The position numbers and the translations under genes were made by a program. Shown here piece by piece: positions 8,021 to 16,748 of a DNA stretch of 39,921 nucleotides. Origin of the DNA: SAR202 cluster bacterium (GTDB taxonomy: Bacteria > Chloroflexota > Dehalococcoidia > Lucifugimonadales > Lucifugimonadaceae). Numbering within the stretch: the stretch's first letter is position 1; each line of letters begins with the position of its first letter. The stretch is from assembly GCA_016872495.1 (NCBI GenBank), contig VGZT01000019.1, positions 1-39,921 of the forward strand. The letters are read 5' to 3'. The notes beneath the pieces were generated by a model that made no database searches, was not told the DNA's origin, and saw only the letters and a program-made list of their open reading frames with translations.

Positions 8021-8479
8021 CTAGAAGTACCCCCGCATCAACGTCCGCGCCCACTCGGGCACGACCGGCGACTCGATCCGATCGAATTCGGGCATGTATG
8101 GCTTGATGTCCAGCAACGGGGTCCCGTCGATCGCATCGAGGCCACGCACGGTCACCACGTTCCCCTTGACCGCCTCGATCTTGACCGCGCTCGTGCCGAT
8201 CGGGTTCGGCCGGTGTCGCGCACGCTGGGCGAAGATTCCGATCTCCGGCATGTCGTCGCGGTTATCCGGGCGGTTGACGAGATCGGTGCCCGGGTCAAAC
8301 AACGCCTGGTGCATGAGGAACACGACCAGCACATGCGAGAACTTCTCGATCCCGCGCAGCCCTCCGGCGAAACGAGGCTCCAGGACGAGATCGGAAACTA
8401 CCTCGGCCCAGCCCGTCTCGATCGATTCCTTGACCGGTGAGCGCACGCTGCCGATCTCGTCAAGCCGAAGGATCGCCAT
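8021..8479 (-). CDS. trmO: TrmO/TsaA-family tRNA m6t6A37 methyltransferase-like protein
   Basis: Single-domain member of the TsaA/YaeB (UPF0066) family. Characterised members N6-methylate threonylcarbamoyladenosine-37 in tRNA using SAM. The protein is 152 residues, shorter than E. coli TrmO (about 235) because the C-terminal domain is absent; such short forms are common in bacteria and archaea. Family motifs: LRLDEIGSVRSPVKE at the N-terminus, GLRGIEKFSHVLVVFLMHQ, the signature block RHRPNPIGTSAVKIEAV and LDAIDGTPLLDIKPYMPEFD. It lies 81 bp downstream of the enolase-superfamily pseudogene on the same strand and may be read from that transcript. Whether the short form methylates tRNA here is inference. 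Confidence 0.85.
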   Translation of the reverse strand: MAILRLDEIGSVRSPVKESIETGWAEVVSDLVLEPRFAGGLRGIEKFSHVLVVFLMHQALFDPGTDLVNRPDNRDDMPEIGIFAQRARHRPNPIGTSAVKIEAVKGNVVTVRGLDAIDGTPLLDIKPYMPEFDRIESPVVPEWARTLMRGYF

Positions 8480-8560
8480 TGGTCGTCTCCATCCTCGTCA
8501 CCGCACGTTCCGCCGAGTGTATCGCCTCCAGCTCTCGCCGGTTGGATGCCCGGGTCACGC

Positions 8561-8984
8561 TCACGAGCGGGTCCGCCACCAGACCGGGATCGCCTGCGGA
8601 TCGCCGGGGTAGATGCGGTGCCTGTCGACCTCATCCACGACGAATTCGATGCCCCGACCAGGGCGACCGCTGGGGTGCAGCGCGCCGTCGCGCACCTCGA
8701 ACATCGGCGTGATGAGGCGCTCGAACACCGGGAACCACTCGTGCAGGCACTCCTGCCGGTAGAGGTTCGGCGAGGCCATGCAAACCTGGAAACCGGCAGC
8801 GATCGAAACTGGACCGAGCGCGTCGTGTGGACTGATGCGCACGCAGTGCGGCTCTGACAGCGCGGCGGTCTTGCGCAACCTGAATCGGCTCTTCAAACCA
8901 GGCGTCGGCCTCGAGCTCAACGAACACCCAGGGACGCCGTGGGTGTACCTCTACGACGTAAACGCGCAGGTCGGTGACCTTCAC
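8561..8984 (-). pseudogene. Decayed enolase-superfamily dehydratase paralogue
   Basis: A remnant of a second mandelate-racemase-type gene, related to the intact gene at 8981-10204. The first frame begins MKVTDLRVYVVEVHPRRPW, matching the paralogue's N-terminus (MKITDLKYFVYAP..), and after about 28 residues jumps to DAWFEEPIQ, matching the metal-ligand segment LVWYEEPVP near residue 230. The frame then shifts to RKTAALSEPHCVRISPHDAL, matching IKKIAAMAEAYYVRISPHDAL near residue 295, and continues to the C-terminus (SGRPGRGIEFVVDEVDRHRI). So about 200 and about 55 internal residues are deleted and a frameshift separates the rest. The first metal Asp and the DxH acid/base pair are lost. Its ATG overlaps the stop of the intact gene (ATGA), so the pair was once a translationally coupled tandem duplicate. 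Confidence 0.85.
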
Positions 8985-10204
8985 CGGGCGCCCTTCCTCC
9001 GGGCGCCTTGCATCTTTCGCCAGTTGGTGCCACCGGCCGTGCGGACCGCGTTCACCAGGTGGGGATCCATCCGGAACTCCTCAGCTGCGTCGTGATTGAG
9101 CTCGAAGCCCAGTCCGGGCCGATCGGACATCTCAATTGCACCGTCCCTGACCTTGAACATCGGGTCGACGATCTTTGCGAAGTCGTCGAACCAGCGGTGC
9201 AGGCACTCGAGCCGGTAGAAGTTGGGCGTGGTCATCGAAACGTGCGCGCCGGCCATGATGGAAACCGGCCCCAGCGCGTCGTGGGGACTGATACGGACGT
9301 AGTAGGCCTCGGCCATCGCCGCGATCTTCTTGATCTCGCTGATGCCGCCCGTCCACAGGATGTCAGGCATGATGTAGTCGGCGAGCTTCTGTTCGAAGAC
9401 CGGTACGAAGTCGTAGCGCGTGAACAACCGCTCACCGACGCAGATCGGGATGCTGGTGTTGTCGCGGACCTCCTTGAGCGCAGCAAAGCTTTCTGGTGGC
9501 ACCGGCTCCTCGTACCAGACCAGGCCGAAAGGCTCCAGGGCGCGGGCGCCCCTGATCGCGCTGGCGACATCAAATCGACCGTGGGCGTCGACCATCAGCT
9601 CGTAATCCGAACCGACGGCTTCTCTAACCGCCCCCACCCACTCGACGGCCTCCTCAATCGCCCGGGGCGGAAGGTGCTCTACCCGGTACGCCCCCCAGTG
9701 CCGGTCGCCGTCGCGCGGGCCCTGCCACTTGAACGGGTCGGTCTTGATGGCGTCGTAACCGGCCGCCTTCGTCTCCTTCGCCCAGCGCACCGCATCGTCG
9801 ATCGTGACGCCGTCATACCAGTAGTCCTGAATATGTGTGTACAGCGGTACGACCTCGCGAACCGGACCGCCAATCAGCTGGTAGATCGGCTTGCCAAGGA
9901 CCTTGCCCTGGATGTCCCAGAGCGCTATGTCGATCCCGCTGATCAGGTGCGATATGTAGCCCCGCCCGCTGAAGGTGGTGTAGTAGCGAAAGATCCGTTG
10001 CCAGATCTCTTCAATATGCGCAGGGTCGGCTCCCACCACGATCGGTTTCAGCGCCTCGATGCCGTCTGCCAGGAGCGGCGTTCCACGGTAGTCGGTGCAT
10101 TCGCCCAACCCCGTGACCCCCTCGTCGGTGTGCACCTCTACAAAGAACCACGGCAAAGTCGCGTTTGGTGCGTACACGAAGTACTTCAGGTCGGTAATCT
10201 TCAA
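8981..10204 (-). CDS. Enolase-superfamily sugar-acid dehydratase (galactonate dehydratase-like)
   Basis: Mandelate racemase/muconate lactonising enzyme subgroup, 407 residues. Capping domain at ~1-130, then a modified TIM barrel. Visible active-site elements: KTDPF near 154, VDAHGR with metal Asp206 and His208, WYEEP (Glu232/233), GERL (Glu258) and SPHDALGP with His308. The DxH pair plus a late PHD histidine is the arrangement of D-galactonate dehydratase (DgoD)-type aldonate dehydratases, which make 2-keto-3-deoxy acids. The true substrate cannot be read from sequence. The start is TTG with GAAGGCGG about 7 bases upstream; the nearby ATG is out of frame. It is divergent from an IlvD/Edd-type aldonate dehydratase and followed by a decayed paralogue. 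SAR202-type Chloroflexota are known for many such paralogues. Confidence 0.9.
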   Translation of the reverse strand: MKITDLKYFVYAPNATLPWFFVEVHTDEGVTGLGECTDYRGTPLLADGIEALKPIVVGADPAHIEEIWQRIFRYYTTFSGRGYISHLISGIDIALWDIQGKVLGKPIYQLIGGPVREVVPLYTHIQDYWYDGVTIDDAVRWAKETKAAGYDAIKTDPFKWQGPRDGDRHWGAYRVEHLPPRAIEEAVEWVGAVREAVGSDYELMVDAHGRFDVASAIRGARALEPFGLVWYEEPVPPESFAALKEVRDNTSIPICVGERLFTRYDFVPVFEQKLADYIMPDILWTGGISEIKKIAAMAEAYYVRISPHDALGPVSIMAGAHVSMTTPNFYRLECLHRWFDDFAKIVDPMFKVRDGAIEMSDRPGLGFELNHDAAEEFRMDPHLVNAVRTAGGTNWRKMQGARRKGAR

Positions 10205-10220
10205 TTCGAACCGCCTTCAT

Positions 10221-10322
10221 GACTGTCTGGGATCCTGCCTGCGGCAACCCGGGGTTTACCTTCAGTAAGGCGGCATAGGATACTCCGGAATCTGTTCTAA
10301 TCTAGCGGCCGCGCAGACAGTC
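10221..10322. promoter_or_regulatory. Divergent intergenic region with 9-bp inverted repeat
   Basis: The region between the two dehydratase genes contains GACTGTCTG at 10221-10229 and its exact reverse complement CAGACAGTC at 10314-10322. The arms are 84 bp apart and flank the likely promoters of both genes. The arrangement suits half-sites of one regulator controlling both catabolic genes, perhaps by looping. A weak -35/-10 pair facing the plus-strand gene may exist (TTTACC 10255-10260, TAGGAT 10276-10281, 15-bp spacer). No regulator gene lies adjacent. Confidence 0.35.
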
Positions 10323-10347
10323 GCGAACCCGGCCCAACCAGCAGGAA

Positions 10348-10365
10348 ATGGAACCTCGACCATGA
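10348..10365 (+). other. Five-codon upstream ORF overlapping dehydratase start
   Basis: ATG GAA CCT CGA CCA TGA: the TGA overlaps the ATG of the aldonate dehydratase (ATGA). The ribosome-binding sequence GCAGGAA lies immediately before this mini-ORF and is too far (~15 nt) from the main start. Translational coupling through the mini-ORF is possible; chance is equally likely. Confidence 0.2.
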
Positions 10366-12389
10366 CCAATCGACCGGTACCCCGCCAGCATGACACCACG
10401 GCCGTTCCGCCCGACGAGGTGTACGGGGTCCAGGATGCCGCGCTATGGCAAGTATTCGCACGCGCCGAGGGCCCGAAAGGCAAGGTGCCATTCACGGCTG
10501 AGATGCTGGTCGAAGAGTCCAGCGGCAACATCTTTGCATTCAGCCAGAACGCCGGCATGGGCTGGAATCCTGCGGAGCTGCTCCGCAAGCAGTTCCTGAT
10601 CCTGTCGACGGTCGGGGGCCTGCGTGCAGCCAATGGCGACACGCTGGCGCTCGGCTACCACACCGGACACTTTGAGCTCAGCACGCTGGTCGCCGAGGCG
10701 GCACGCCAGTTCAAGGACCTGCGTTCGGTCCCGTTCGCCGCCTACTGCACCGACCCCTGCGATGGCCGCAGCCAGGGCACGATCGCAATGCTCGACAGCC
10801 TGGCCTACCGCAATGACGCTGCGACCGTCTTCCGACGGCATGCCCGCTCCCTGCCTACCGCGCGCGGCGTGCTGGGCATCGCTACGTGCGACAAGGGACT
10901 GCCGGCCATGATGATGGCGGTCGCCGGACTCCCGTACCTGCCCAGCGTAATCATGCCCGGCGGCGTAACCCTGGCTCCGAAGGACGGCGAAGATGCCGGC
11001 CGCATCCAGTCGATCGGTGCGCGCTTCGCGCAGGGCGAGGTGACCCTCGAATACGCCCAGGACGTCGGCTGCCGGGCCTGTGCGAGTCCCGGCGGAGGCT
11101 GCCAGTTCTACGGGACGGCCGGCACCTCCCAGGCGATGTCGGAGGCCCTCGGTCTCGCCGTAACGCACTCGGCCCTCGCGCCCAGCGGCCAGCCCATCTG
11201 GCTCGACAATGTACGACGGTCGACAAAAGCCCTGATCCTCCTCGAGAAGCGGGGCCTCAAGACCTCCGACATCCTGACCGACGCGTCATTTGAGAACGCC
11301 CTGATCGTGCACGCGGCAACCGGCGGCTCGACGAACCTGTTGCTCCACATTCCTGCCATCGCGCATGCCGCCGGCCTCCGGCGCGTGGTCGCCGACGACT
11401 GGAACCGCGTGAACAAGCTCGTGCCAAGGCTGGTCGACGTACTGCCCAACGGCCCGGTCGGCCACCCCACGTCCATGTTCTTCGCCGCCGGGGGCGTCCC
11501 CGAGGTCATGCTCCACCTCCGCCGACTGGGCCTGCTGAAGCTGGACGCCTTGACGGTGACGGGGCGCACGCTGGGCGAGAACCTCGACTGGTGGGAGAAA
11601 TCCGAGCGCCGGAAGGTCGTTCGACAACGGCTGCTGGAAGTGGAAGGCGTAAACCCCGACGACGTGATCATGACGCCCGAACGAGCCCGCAAGAAGGGCC
11701 TTACCTCGACCGTCACGTTCCCGCGCGGCAACCTGGCACCCGAGGGCTCGGTCATCAAGAGCACCGCGATCGACCCGACTGTGGTCGACCCCGACGGCGT
11801 CTACCGGAAGGTTGGCCCGGCGCGCGTATTCCGTTCCGAAGCGGCCGCGATCCGCGCCATCAAGAGCACGGGGCCCGACAAGGTCAAGGCCGGTGACGTG
11901 GTGCTACTCACGTGCGCGGGCCCGCTCGGATCGGGCATGGAGGAGGTCTTCCAGATCACGGCGGCCCTGCGCTATCTCTCATACGGCAAGCACGTCGCGC
12001 TCATCACCGACGCCCGGTTCTCCGGCGTCTCGACCGGCGCCTGTATCGGCCACGTTGGTCCGGAAGCCCTGGCCGGAGGACCCATCGGCAAAGTCCGCGA
12101 CGGCGACGTCATCCGGATCATCGTCGACCGCAACCGGCTCGAGGGTTCGATCGACCTGATCGGGCACGGCAAGGACGTTCACGACGAGCAGTGGGGGAAC
12201 GCGGAGCTGGCCCGAAGGCCCGCACCCACCGATCTGCGTCCCCACCCTCAGCTGCCCGGAGATACTCGGCTCTGGGCCGCCCTCCAGCACGCCAGCGGCG
12301 GCACGTGGGGCGGGTGCGTATTCGACGTTGAGGAGATCGTCGCCACGATCAACGCCGGGCTCGCGGCGAAGGCCGCCAGGAAGGCCTGA
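10362..12389 (+). CDS. Aldonate dehydratase, YjhG/YagF (xylonate dehydratase) family
   Basis: IlvD/Edd-superfamily iron-sulfur dehydratase, 675 residues, close to the ~655 of E. coli YjhG and YagF, which dehydrate D-xylonate to 2-keto-3-deoxyxylonate. The resemblance is dense: [103 protein letters not shown]-like [20 protein letters not shown] and [20 protein letters not shown]. Probable cluster ligands are Cys133, Cys176 and Cys247, in the positions of the three IlvD cysteines. The ATG follows AGGA by about 15 bases. A five-codon ORF (10348-10365) overlaps the start. It should feed a 2-keto-3-deoxy acid aldolase; candidates are at 27366 and 36937. The sugar-acid specificity is inference. Confidence 0.93.
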   Translation: MTNRPVPRQHDTTAVPPDEVYGVQDAALWQVFARAEGPKGKVPFTAEMLVEESSGNIFAFSQNAGMGWNPAELLRKQFLILSTVGGLRAANGDTLALGYHTGHFELSTLVAEAARQFKDLRSVPFAAYCTDPCDGRSQGTIAMLDSLAYRNDAATVFRRHARSLPTARGVLGIATCDKGLPAMMMAVAGLPYLPSVIMPGGVTLAPKDGEDAGRIQSIGARFAQGEVTLEYAQDVGCRACASPGGGCQFYGTAGTSQAMSEALGLAVTHSALAPSGQPIWLDNVRRSTKALILLEKRGLKTSDILTDASFENALIVHAATGGSTNLLLHIPAIAHAAGLRRVVADDWNRVNKLVPRLVDVLPNGPVGHPTSMFFAAGGVPEVMLHLRRLGLLKLDALTVTGRTLGENLDWWEKSERRKVVRQRLLEVEGVNPDDVIMTPERARKKGLTSTVTFPRGNLAPEGSVIKSTAIDPTVVDPDGVYRKVGPARVFRSEAAAIRAIKSTGPDKVKAGDVVLLTCAGPLGSGMEEVFQITAALRYLSYGKHVALITDARFSGVSTGACIGHVGPEALAGGPIGKVRDGDVIRIIVDRNRLEGSIDLIGHGKDVHDEQWGNAELARRPAPTDLRPHPQLPGDTRLWAALQHASGGTWGGCVFDVEEIVATINAGLAAKAARKA

Positions 12390-12405
12390 CCGCCGGCAAT
12401 ACCTG

Positions 12406-15400
12406 TCAGTAGCCGGTCGGAACCGGCGTCGCCGACCGCAAAGCCGGCGGCGCTTCAACCTCTGCGCTCACCACGGTGAGCTGATCGCCGTCGACTAGAT
12501 AGGTCCCGCTCACGCGGGCCCCAGGTTTGGCGGTGCCTGGCACTGCCGCATTGGCCGCCAGGACGTACTTGCGGCCATCGACCACCCAGACGCGCCCGTA
12601 AAGTTCTGAGATCGTACCGGAGAACCTAATCTGGATGGGTGTGGGTGTCGGCTGCGGGGACGCCGCAGTCGCCGTGCACCGTGTGGCCTCAAACACCCCG
12701 CGGTCGGTCTTGCGGACCCGGCAGTCCACCTTCATGCCCCGCTCGGCCTTGTCGAGAGCTCCCGGGAGGCGGACGATCCTGCGCCCGTTGACGACGATTA
12801 CGTCGCCATCCACTTCCTGGACAATGCCCTCGACGACGTCTTCAACAACCGCCGTGGCGGTCGGGACGGGACGCGGGGTCGGTGAGCTTGCCACTGCTGA
12901 ACACCTCGTCGCCTCGATCACCCCGGCGTTGGTCCTGCGAATGAAGCATTTCAGCATCATGCCTCGCTCCACCCGCTCCACCGCCTTGGGCAAGAGGACT
13001 ATCTTCGTCCCGGAGATGACGATCACGTCTCCGTTGACTTCCTGGACAAGGCCCTCGACGGTCCGCTCGGGGGCGGGCGGCAGTGTTGAGACGGGCCGCG
13101 GGGTGGGCACCACAACTGGTGCGCAGCGGGTAGCTTCGATGGTGCCGCGATCGGTCTTTTGCACCTCGCACTTCACCCGCATGCCACGCTGCGCCTTCTC
13201 AAGAGCATTCGGCAGCAGGACGATCTTTAGCCCGTTGACGACGATTACGTCGCCATCGAGGGCCTCGATCACGCCAGTGAGCGTGCCGCCTTTTGTATCC
13301 CGGGTGCCAGCAGATGGCGTCGCCGTTGGGCGCGCGGGCGCCTCGGCGGTGGCGGGCGCGTCCTGCACTTCGATCTCAGTCGCAGTCAGCATGCCTCCGC
13401 GCTCACCCACCAGCGCAGCCTTCGCCATGGCCCCGACCGCAGGCTTTCCTACGATCCGGGTCTTGCCCTCGATCACGACGAACTGCGTGTCATTGATCAC
13501 CCACACGCTGCCTTCGATGGCTTTTATGGTCCCGACGGCTTTCACCTCGACGCTGTCGGCATCAGAGTCGGTCTGGCCCAGCAGAACCTCGGCAGCCAGA
13601 ATCACACCATCGGTCCCCCCGCGCGTCTTGCTGGCGTAAAGGACGTCGAGGGCAATCTGCTTGCGCCCGGCGAGACTCGCGAACGGGACCCGCTCCCCCT
13701 TGGAGGTAAGGATGCTGTCGTTAACTACCGCAAGTGTCAGGATCTTCTCGTTGGATACGAAGAGCTTGATGGTGCCGGACGATGGGTCAAACCCCTTCAT
13801 CTGGCCGCGCGCCTGAACCGCGCTGAGGCTGACCACCTCCAGCGAGCGGATCACCTTCTGGGCTGGCTGGTACACCGCCTTGTGCACCTGATCGCCTTCC
13901 AGGATCGGGCGCAGCGATTCGATCGCGTGTCCGTTCTTGATGAGCTCGACCTTCTGATCGCCGTCAGGCAGTCGAAGCTCAACCCGGCGATCAGACGTCT
14001 GGACGACGAGTACTCCGGCTCCCGCGTCGACACGGACCACCGTGCCCTGGATCGCAACCGATTCCGGCCGGCTTACAACCATGCGCACGAGCACGTTGCG
14101 CGGCCCCTCGCCGACGACTGCGACTCGCCAGGCGACCTGCACCTGCAGTCCCGGCTCGATGTCAGCCAGTCCGATCGGGCCGCCACCCTTGGCCACGATC
14201 TCGCTCTCCCCGGTGATCAGGAGCTTGAATATGTCGCCCTCGCGCGGTCGAATCGTGACCACGCGGTCCTCACGGGACACCCCTGATATGACCCCGTTGG
14301 CCTCGAAGTTCGGGCTGCGCACGATCAACAAGACAGCTTCACCGGTGGTGCGATCAAACCGTGATCCCGTCAGCACCAGATCGTTGACATTGAGCTGCTC
14401 GAACGTGGCGCCTACGCCCCCGTCCCGTTCGATCCGGGCGGCATCGCCCACGGAGATAACAACCACGTCACCCCTGGCCGGCGCTATCGCCAGCACGCGG
14501 TTAGTTGCATCGATCTTGCTCACGATGCCCTCGATGGCACGCTGGCCGGCATCCTGCGCGTAGGCGCGGATCGCCGATGCCTTGAGCGATTGATCGAACG
14601 ACACCGTCGCCCTCTGCCCGGGTTTCAGGTCCGCGACATTCGCCTGCTTTCCGTTTACCGTGACCTTTGTATCGGCGATGGCCTTGATCGCAACGGTGGA
14701 TCCGCTGTCGTCGTTCACCACGACTACGACCGCAATGACATTGTCGAGCCCGGCAGGCGACTCCACGCGTGCGATAACGCCATCGACCAGCGACGCTGCG
14801 CTGATCTTGAGGTTGGCGGCGACGTCCGAGCTCAGCTTCGGCGCCGTCAGCCTGACCCGAAGGGCAAGCGGCCGGGTGGCGTTCAACTCGGCATCAAACT
14901 CCACGACCGCCGTCGAGCCGTCCACAATGCCCGCGACTCCGCTGTCCACGCCATCGACCAAGACCCTGGTACTGGCATTCACGGTGAAGACGGCCTGGCC
15001 GCCCCCACGGAGGTTCAATTCGAACTGACCGTCGGAAACTCCCCCGATCAAGCCCTCGACCTGCACGTTCCCGGTCTCGAGGCCGCGCTTGCGGGCTGCT
15101 TCGGCATACCTGGTTCGGGCTTCTTCAAGCTTTTCACGCGTATCGTCCCGAACTTCATCCGCCAGCTGACCACCATCAGAGCTGACCTGCCCGGCCACCT
15201 CGGCGAGCGCACCCAGGTGCCTCCGGGTATCCTCCTGGAGCATCTGACGCAGCTGTTCCGCCCGCCTGATCGAGTCGATCTCCAGGCGGTCCTGCAAGGC
15301 GTCGAGGTGGTCCTCGATCCTCGCAATCGTGTCTTCCGCCCTCTCGGTCGCCCTGGCCTCGATACGACCAGTGGCCAGGTCGCGGCGCGTTACCGCCGTG

Positions 15401-15861
15401 ACCGCCTCACCTACGTGGGGGACACGCGCGCCCGCCGGCAGGTAGAAAGTCACCGTGTTTCCGTCGCGATCGAGCACCGTCGCATTACCCGCGCCACTGG
15501 CAACCACGATACCGACCACGTGCTTGACCTGGATTCCGGACTTCGGGCGCACGAGGATGTTCTTCGCAAGCAGCGCGCCGCCCGCCCCCTCGACCGCGGT
15601 CGCAGCGACCCGATCGCCGATCTCGATATCGGCCGGCGAGCCGTCTACATCGCCGATTCGAATGCCGGTGTCAGCGTCGATTTGCAGCTTGATCACCGCG
15701 GTGTCGGTCGCCAGGGCAACGGACTTCGCCTCGACCGCCAGGACCGAGCCAAAGATCGCGGAGATGTCGCCGGCGGTCGCATGGACCGACCGGAACGGAA
15801 ACAGCAGGACGACCGCAAGTGCGAACGCGATGGCTGCTCCGATGGCGGTCCTGGCTGACAT
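12406..15861 (-). CDS. Large secreted protein with tandem DUF5666-like beta domains
   Basis: 1151 residues; function unknown. The N-terminus MSARTAIGAAIAFALAVVLL with cleavage expected after VHA is a signal peptide, and AAGG precedes this ATG; the frame is open upstream but the extension would hide the signal. The body is a series of ~70-residue small-barrel repeats of the type G-x-I-x-x-I/V-D-G-x-V-x-V-x-G-x-x-I-x-L, resembling DUF5666. A charged coiled-coil insert (EDTIARIEDHLDALQDRLEI onward, residues ~175-265) interrupts them. The last four units are the most regular and are joined by Pro/Thr linkers; three end in EATRC with two Cys each. No C-terminal anchor is seen. It lies downstream of a lipoprotein, kinase and response regulator on the same strand, so it may be their regulated surface product or a sensing partner. 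Confidence 0.85.
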   Translation of the reverse strand: MSARTAIGAAIAFALAVVLLFPFRSVHATAGDISAIFGSVLAVEAKSVALATDTAVIKLQIDADTGIRIGDVDGSPADIEIGDRVAATAVEGAGGALLAKNILVRPKSGIQVKHVVGIVVASGAGNATVLDRDGNTVTFYLPAGARVPHVGEAVTAVTRRDLATGRIEARATERAEDTIARIEDHLDALQDRLEIDSIRRAEQLRQMLQEDTRRHLGALAEVAGQVSSDGGQLADEVRDDTREKLEEARTRYAEAARKRGLETGNVQVEGLIGGVSDGQFELNLRGGGQAVFTVNASTRVLVDGVDSGVAGIVDGSTAVVEFDAELNATRPLALRVRLTAPKLSSDVAANLKISAASLVDGVIARVESPAGLDNVIAVVVVVNDDSGSTVAIKAIADTKVTVNGKQANVADLKPGQRATVSFDQSLKASAIRAYAQDAGQRAIEGIVSKIDATNRVLAIAPARGDVVVISVGDAARIERDGGVGATFEQLNVNDLVLTGSRFDRTTGEAVLLIVRSPNFEANGVISGVSREDRVVTIRPREGDIFKLLITGESEIVAKGGGPIGLADIEPGLQVQVAWRVAVVGEGPRNVLVRMVVSRPESVAIQGTVVRVDAGAGVLVVQTSDRRVELRLPDGDQKVELIKNGHAIESLRPILEGDQVHKAVYQPAQKVIRSLEVVSLSAVQARGQMKGFDPSSGTIKLFVSNEKILTLAVVNDSILTSKGERVPFASLAGRKQIALDVLYASKTRGGTDGVILAAEVLLGQTDSDADSVEVKAVGTIKAIEGSVWVINDTQFVVIEGKTRIVGKPAVGAMAKAALVGERGGMLTATEIEVQDAPATAEAPARPTATPSAGTRDTKGGTLTGVIEALDGDVIVVNGLKIVLLPNALEKAQRGMRVKCEVQKTDRGTIEATRCAPVVVPTPRPVSTLPPAPERTVEGLVQEVNGDVIVISGTKIVLLPKAVERVERGMMLKCFIRRTNAGVIEATRCSAVASSPTPRPVPTATAVVEDVVEGIVQEVDGDVIVVNGRRIVRLPGALDKAERGMKVDCRVRKTDRGVFEATRCTATAASPQPTPTPIQIRFSGTISELYGRVWVVDGRKYVLAANAAVPGTAKPGARVSGTYLVDGDQLTVVSAEVEAPPALRSATPVPTGY
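12455..13290 (-). repeat. Four tandem ~70-residue domain repeats inside the secreted protein
   Basis: Units at about 13290-13120, 13070-12890, 12845-12665 and 12625-12455. The first three share GDVIV(V/I)xG, (K/R)IVxLP, (A/V)xRGM, a Cys, and EATRC, so each has two conserved Cys that could form a disulfide after export. The fourth (ISELYGRVWVVDGRKYVLAA) keeps the barrel pattern but lost both Cys. Linkers are rich in Pro, Thr, Ala and Ser. Divergence at the DNA level indicates old duplication. Confidence 0.8.
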
Positions 15862-15992
15862 GATGCCTTGCTTTTGTATGGGTCCTCTGCCGTTTCCGGA
15901 GGGGTGAGCCTTGCGGCGAACATCACGACCCCGCCAACTCCACACTAAGCAACCCTGGATTACTACTGTGTTACGCGTTCGTGGTGGCATGC

Positions 15993-16649
15993 TCACGCTC
16001 CGGGAAGCGCGATCACGGTCAGGATTCGGCTGATCTGCACACCGGCCAGATCGCTGACCACGACCTCGATCAGATTCGGGCCCCGCTTCAGGCCAACGGT
16101 CACTTCGAAGCGGCCATCGGAGGCCAGCGGGATGATCACCCCGTTGACGCTCAGGACCGCGTTGGGCCTGGTACGCCCCGCCACGACGATGGAATTACCG
16201 CGCACCACCGTCTCTTCGCCGAGGCCGAACAGTTCCAGGGTCAACTCCGACGTGATGGTGGCCACGGGCCCACCCAACACAGGCGTACGTGTAGACGTCG
16301 GGGTTACCGCAGCCCGGGTCGCGGTCGGCACGGGCGACGCAGCCCGGGTCGCGGTCGGCACGGGCGACGCAGCCCGGGTCGCGGTCGGCACAGGCGACGC
16401 AACCAGGGTCGCGGTCGGCACAGGCGACGCAACCAGGGTCGCGGTCGGCACAGGCGACGCAACCAGGGTCGCGGTCGGCGCGACGCCAGGCGTCGAAGTC
16501 GGTCCTGCGACGCGTGCGGTCGCAGTCGGCTCCGGCCTCTCCCGACCGGAAGGCGCCGGTGTCCCCCGACCGACCGTGCCACCGCACGCAGCAACGGTGA
16601 CGGCCACCGCCGACACGATTAATGCGCCGAGTATCGGCCTGCGCAACAA
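15993..16649 (-). CDS. Repeat-bearing lipoprotein with glucodextranase-B-like domain
   Basis: 218 residues from a TTG start. The signal LGALIVSAVAVTVAACGG contains a lipobox (VAAC), so the mature protein should be membrane-anchored through Cys22. Residues ~25-130 are a stalk made of Pro/Thr/Ala sequence, including tandem ten-residue units ATLVASPVPT and ATRAASPVPT encoded by a 30-bp DNA repeat. The C-terminal ~85 residues (VVRGNSIVVAGRTRPNAVLS, then VNGVIIPLASDGRFEVTV, then GPNLIEVVVSDLAG) match the pattern of the Glucodextran_B/Ig-like fold used in surface proteins. It follows the histidine kinase gene by 99 bp and precedes the DUF5666-like gene by 131 bp. Likely a surface adhesin or sensor-associated lipoprotein; exact role unknown. 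Confidence 0.8.
   Translation of the reverse strand: MLRRPILGALIVSAVAVTVAACGGTVGRGTPAPSGRERPEPTATARVAGPTSTPGVAPTATLVASPVPTATLVASPVPTATLVASPVPTATRAASPVPTATRAASPVPTATRAAVTPTSTRTPVLGGPVATITSELTLELFGLGEETVVRGNSIVVAGRTRPNAVLSVNGVIIPLASDGRFEVTVGLKRGPNLIEVVVSDLAGVQISRILTVIALPGA
16309..16479. repeat. 30-bp tandem repeat (about 5.7 units) in lipoprotein stalk
   Basis: Five full 30-bp units begin at 16321, 16351, 16381, 16411 and 16441, with a 12-base partial unit before and a ~9-base one after. Two variants exist: CACGGGCGACGCAGCCCGGG (units 1-2) and CACAGGCGACGCAACCAGGG (units 3-5). Within each variant copies are identical, indicating recent slippage or unequal crossover. The unit is in frame (ten residues), so copy-number change alters stalk length without breaking the protein. 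Confidence 0.95.
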
Positions 16650-16748
16650 CTCGCTCGAGGTCCTCCAAGCAGCCCCGCCTGCACGCCGCCCCGGGCGCGC
16701 ACCTCAAGCATGGACTGAGGTTCGTCTCTTTAAGACGTTACACATGCG

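Noticed and set aside
10190-10225. T-arm-like GGTTCGAATTG on the minus strand as a tRNA
   Set aside because: The flanking five bases do not pair and no acceptor or anticodon stems are found; it is the start region of the enolase-superfamily gene.
16309-16479. Regular 30-bp repeats that could suggest a CRISPR array
   Set aside because: There are no unique spacers: the units are directly adjacent, in frame with a lipoprotein, and encode its Pro/Thr stalk.
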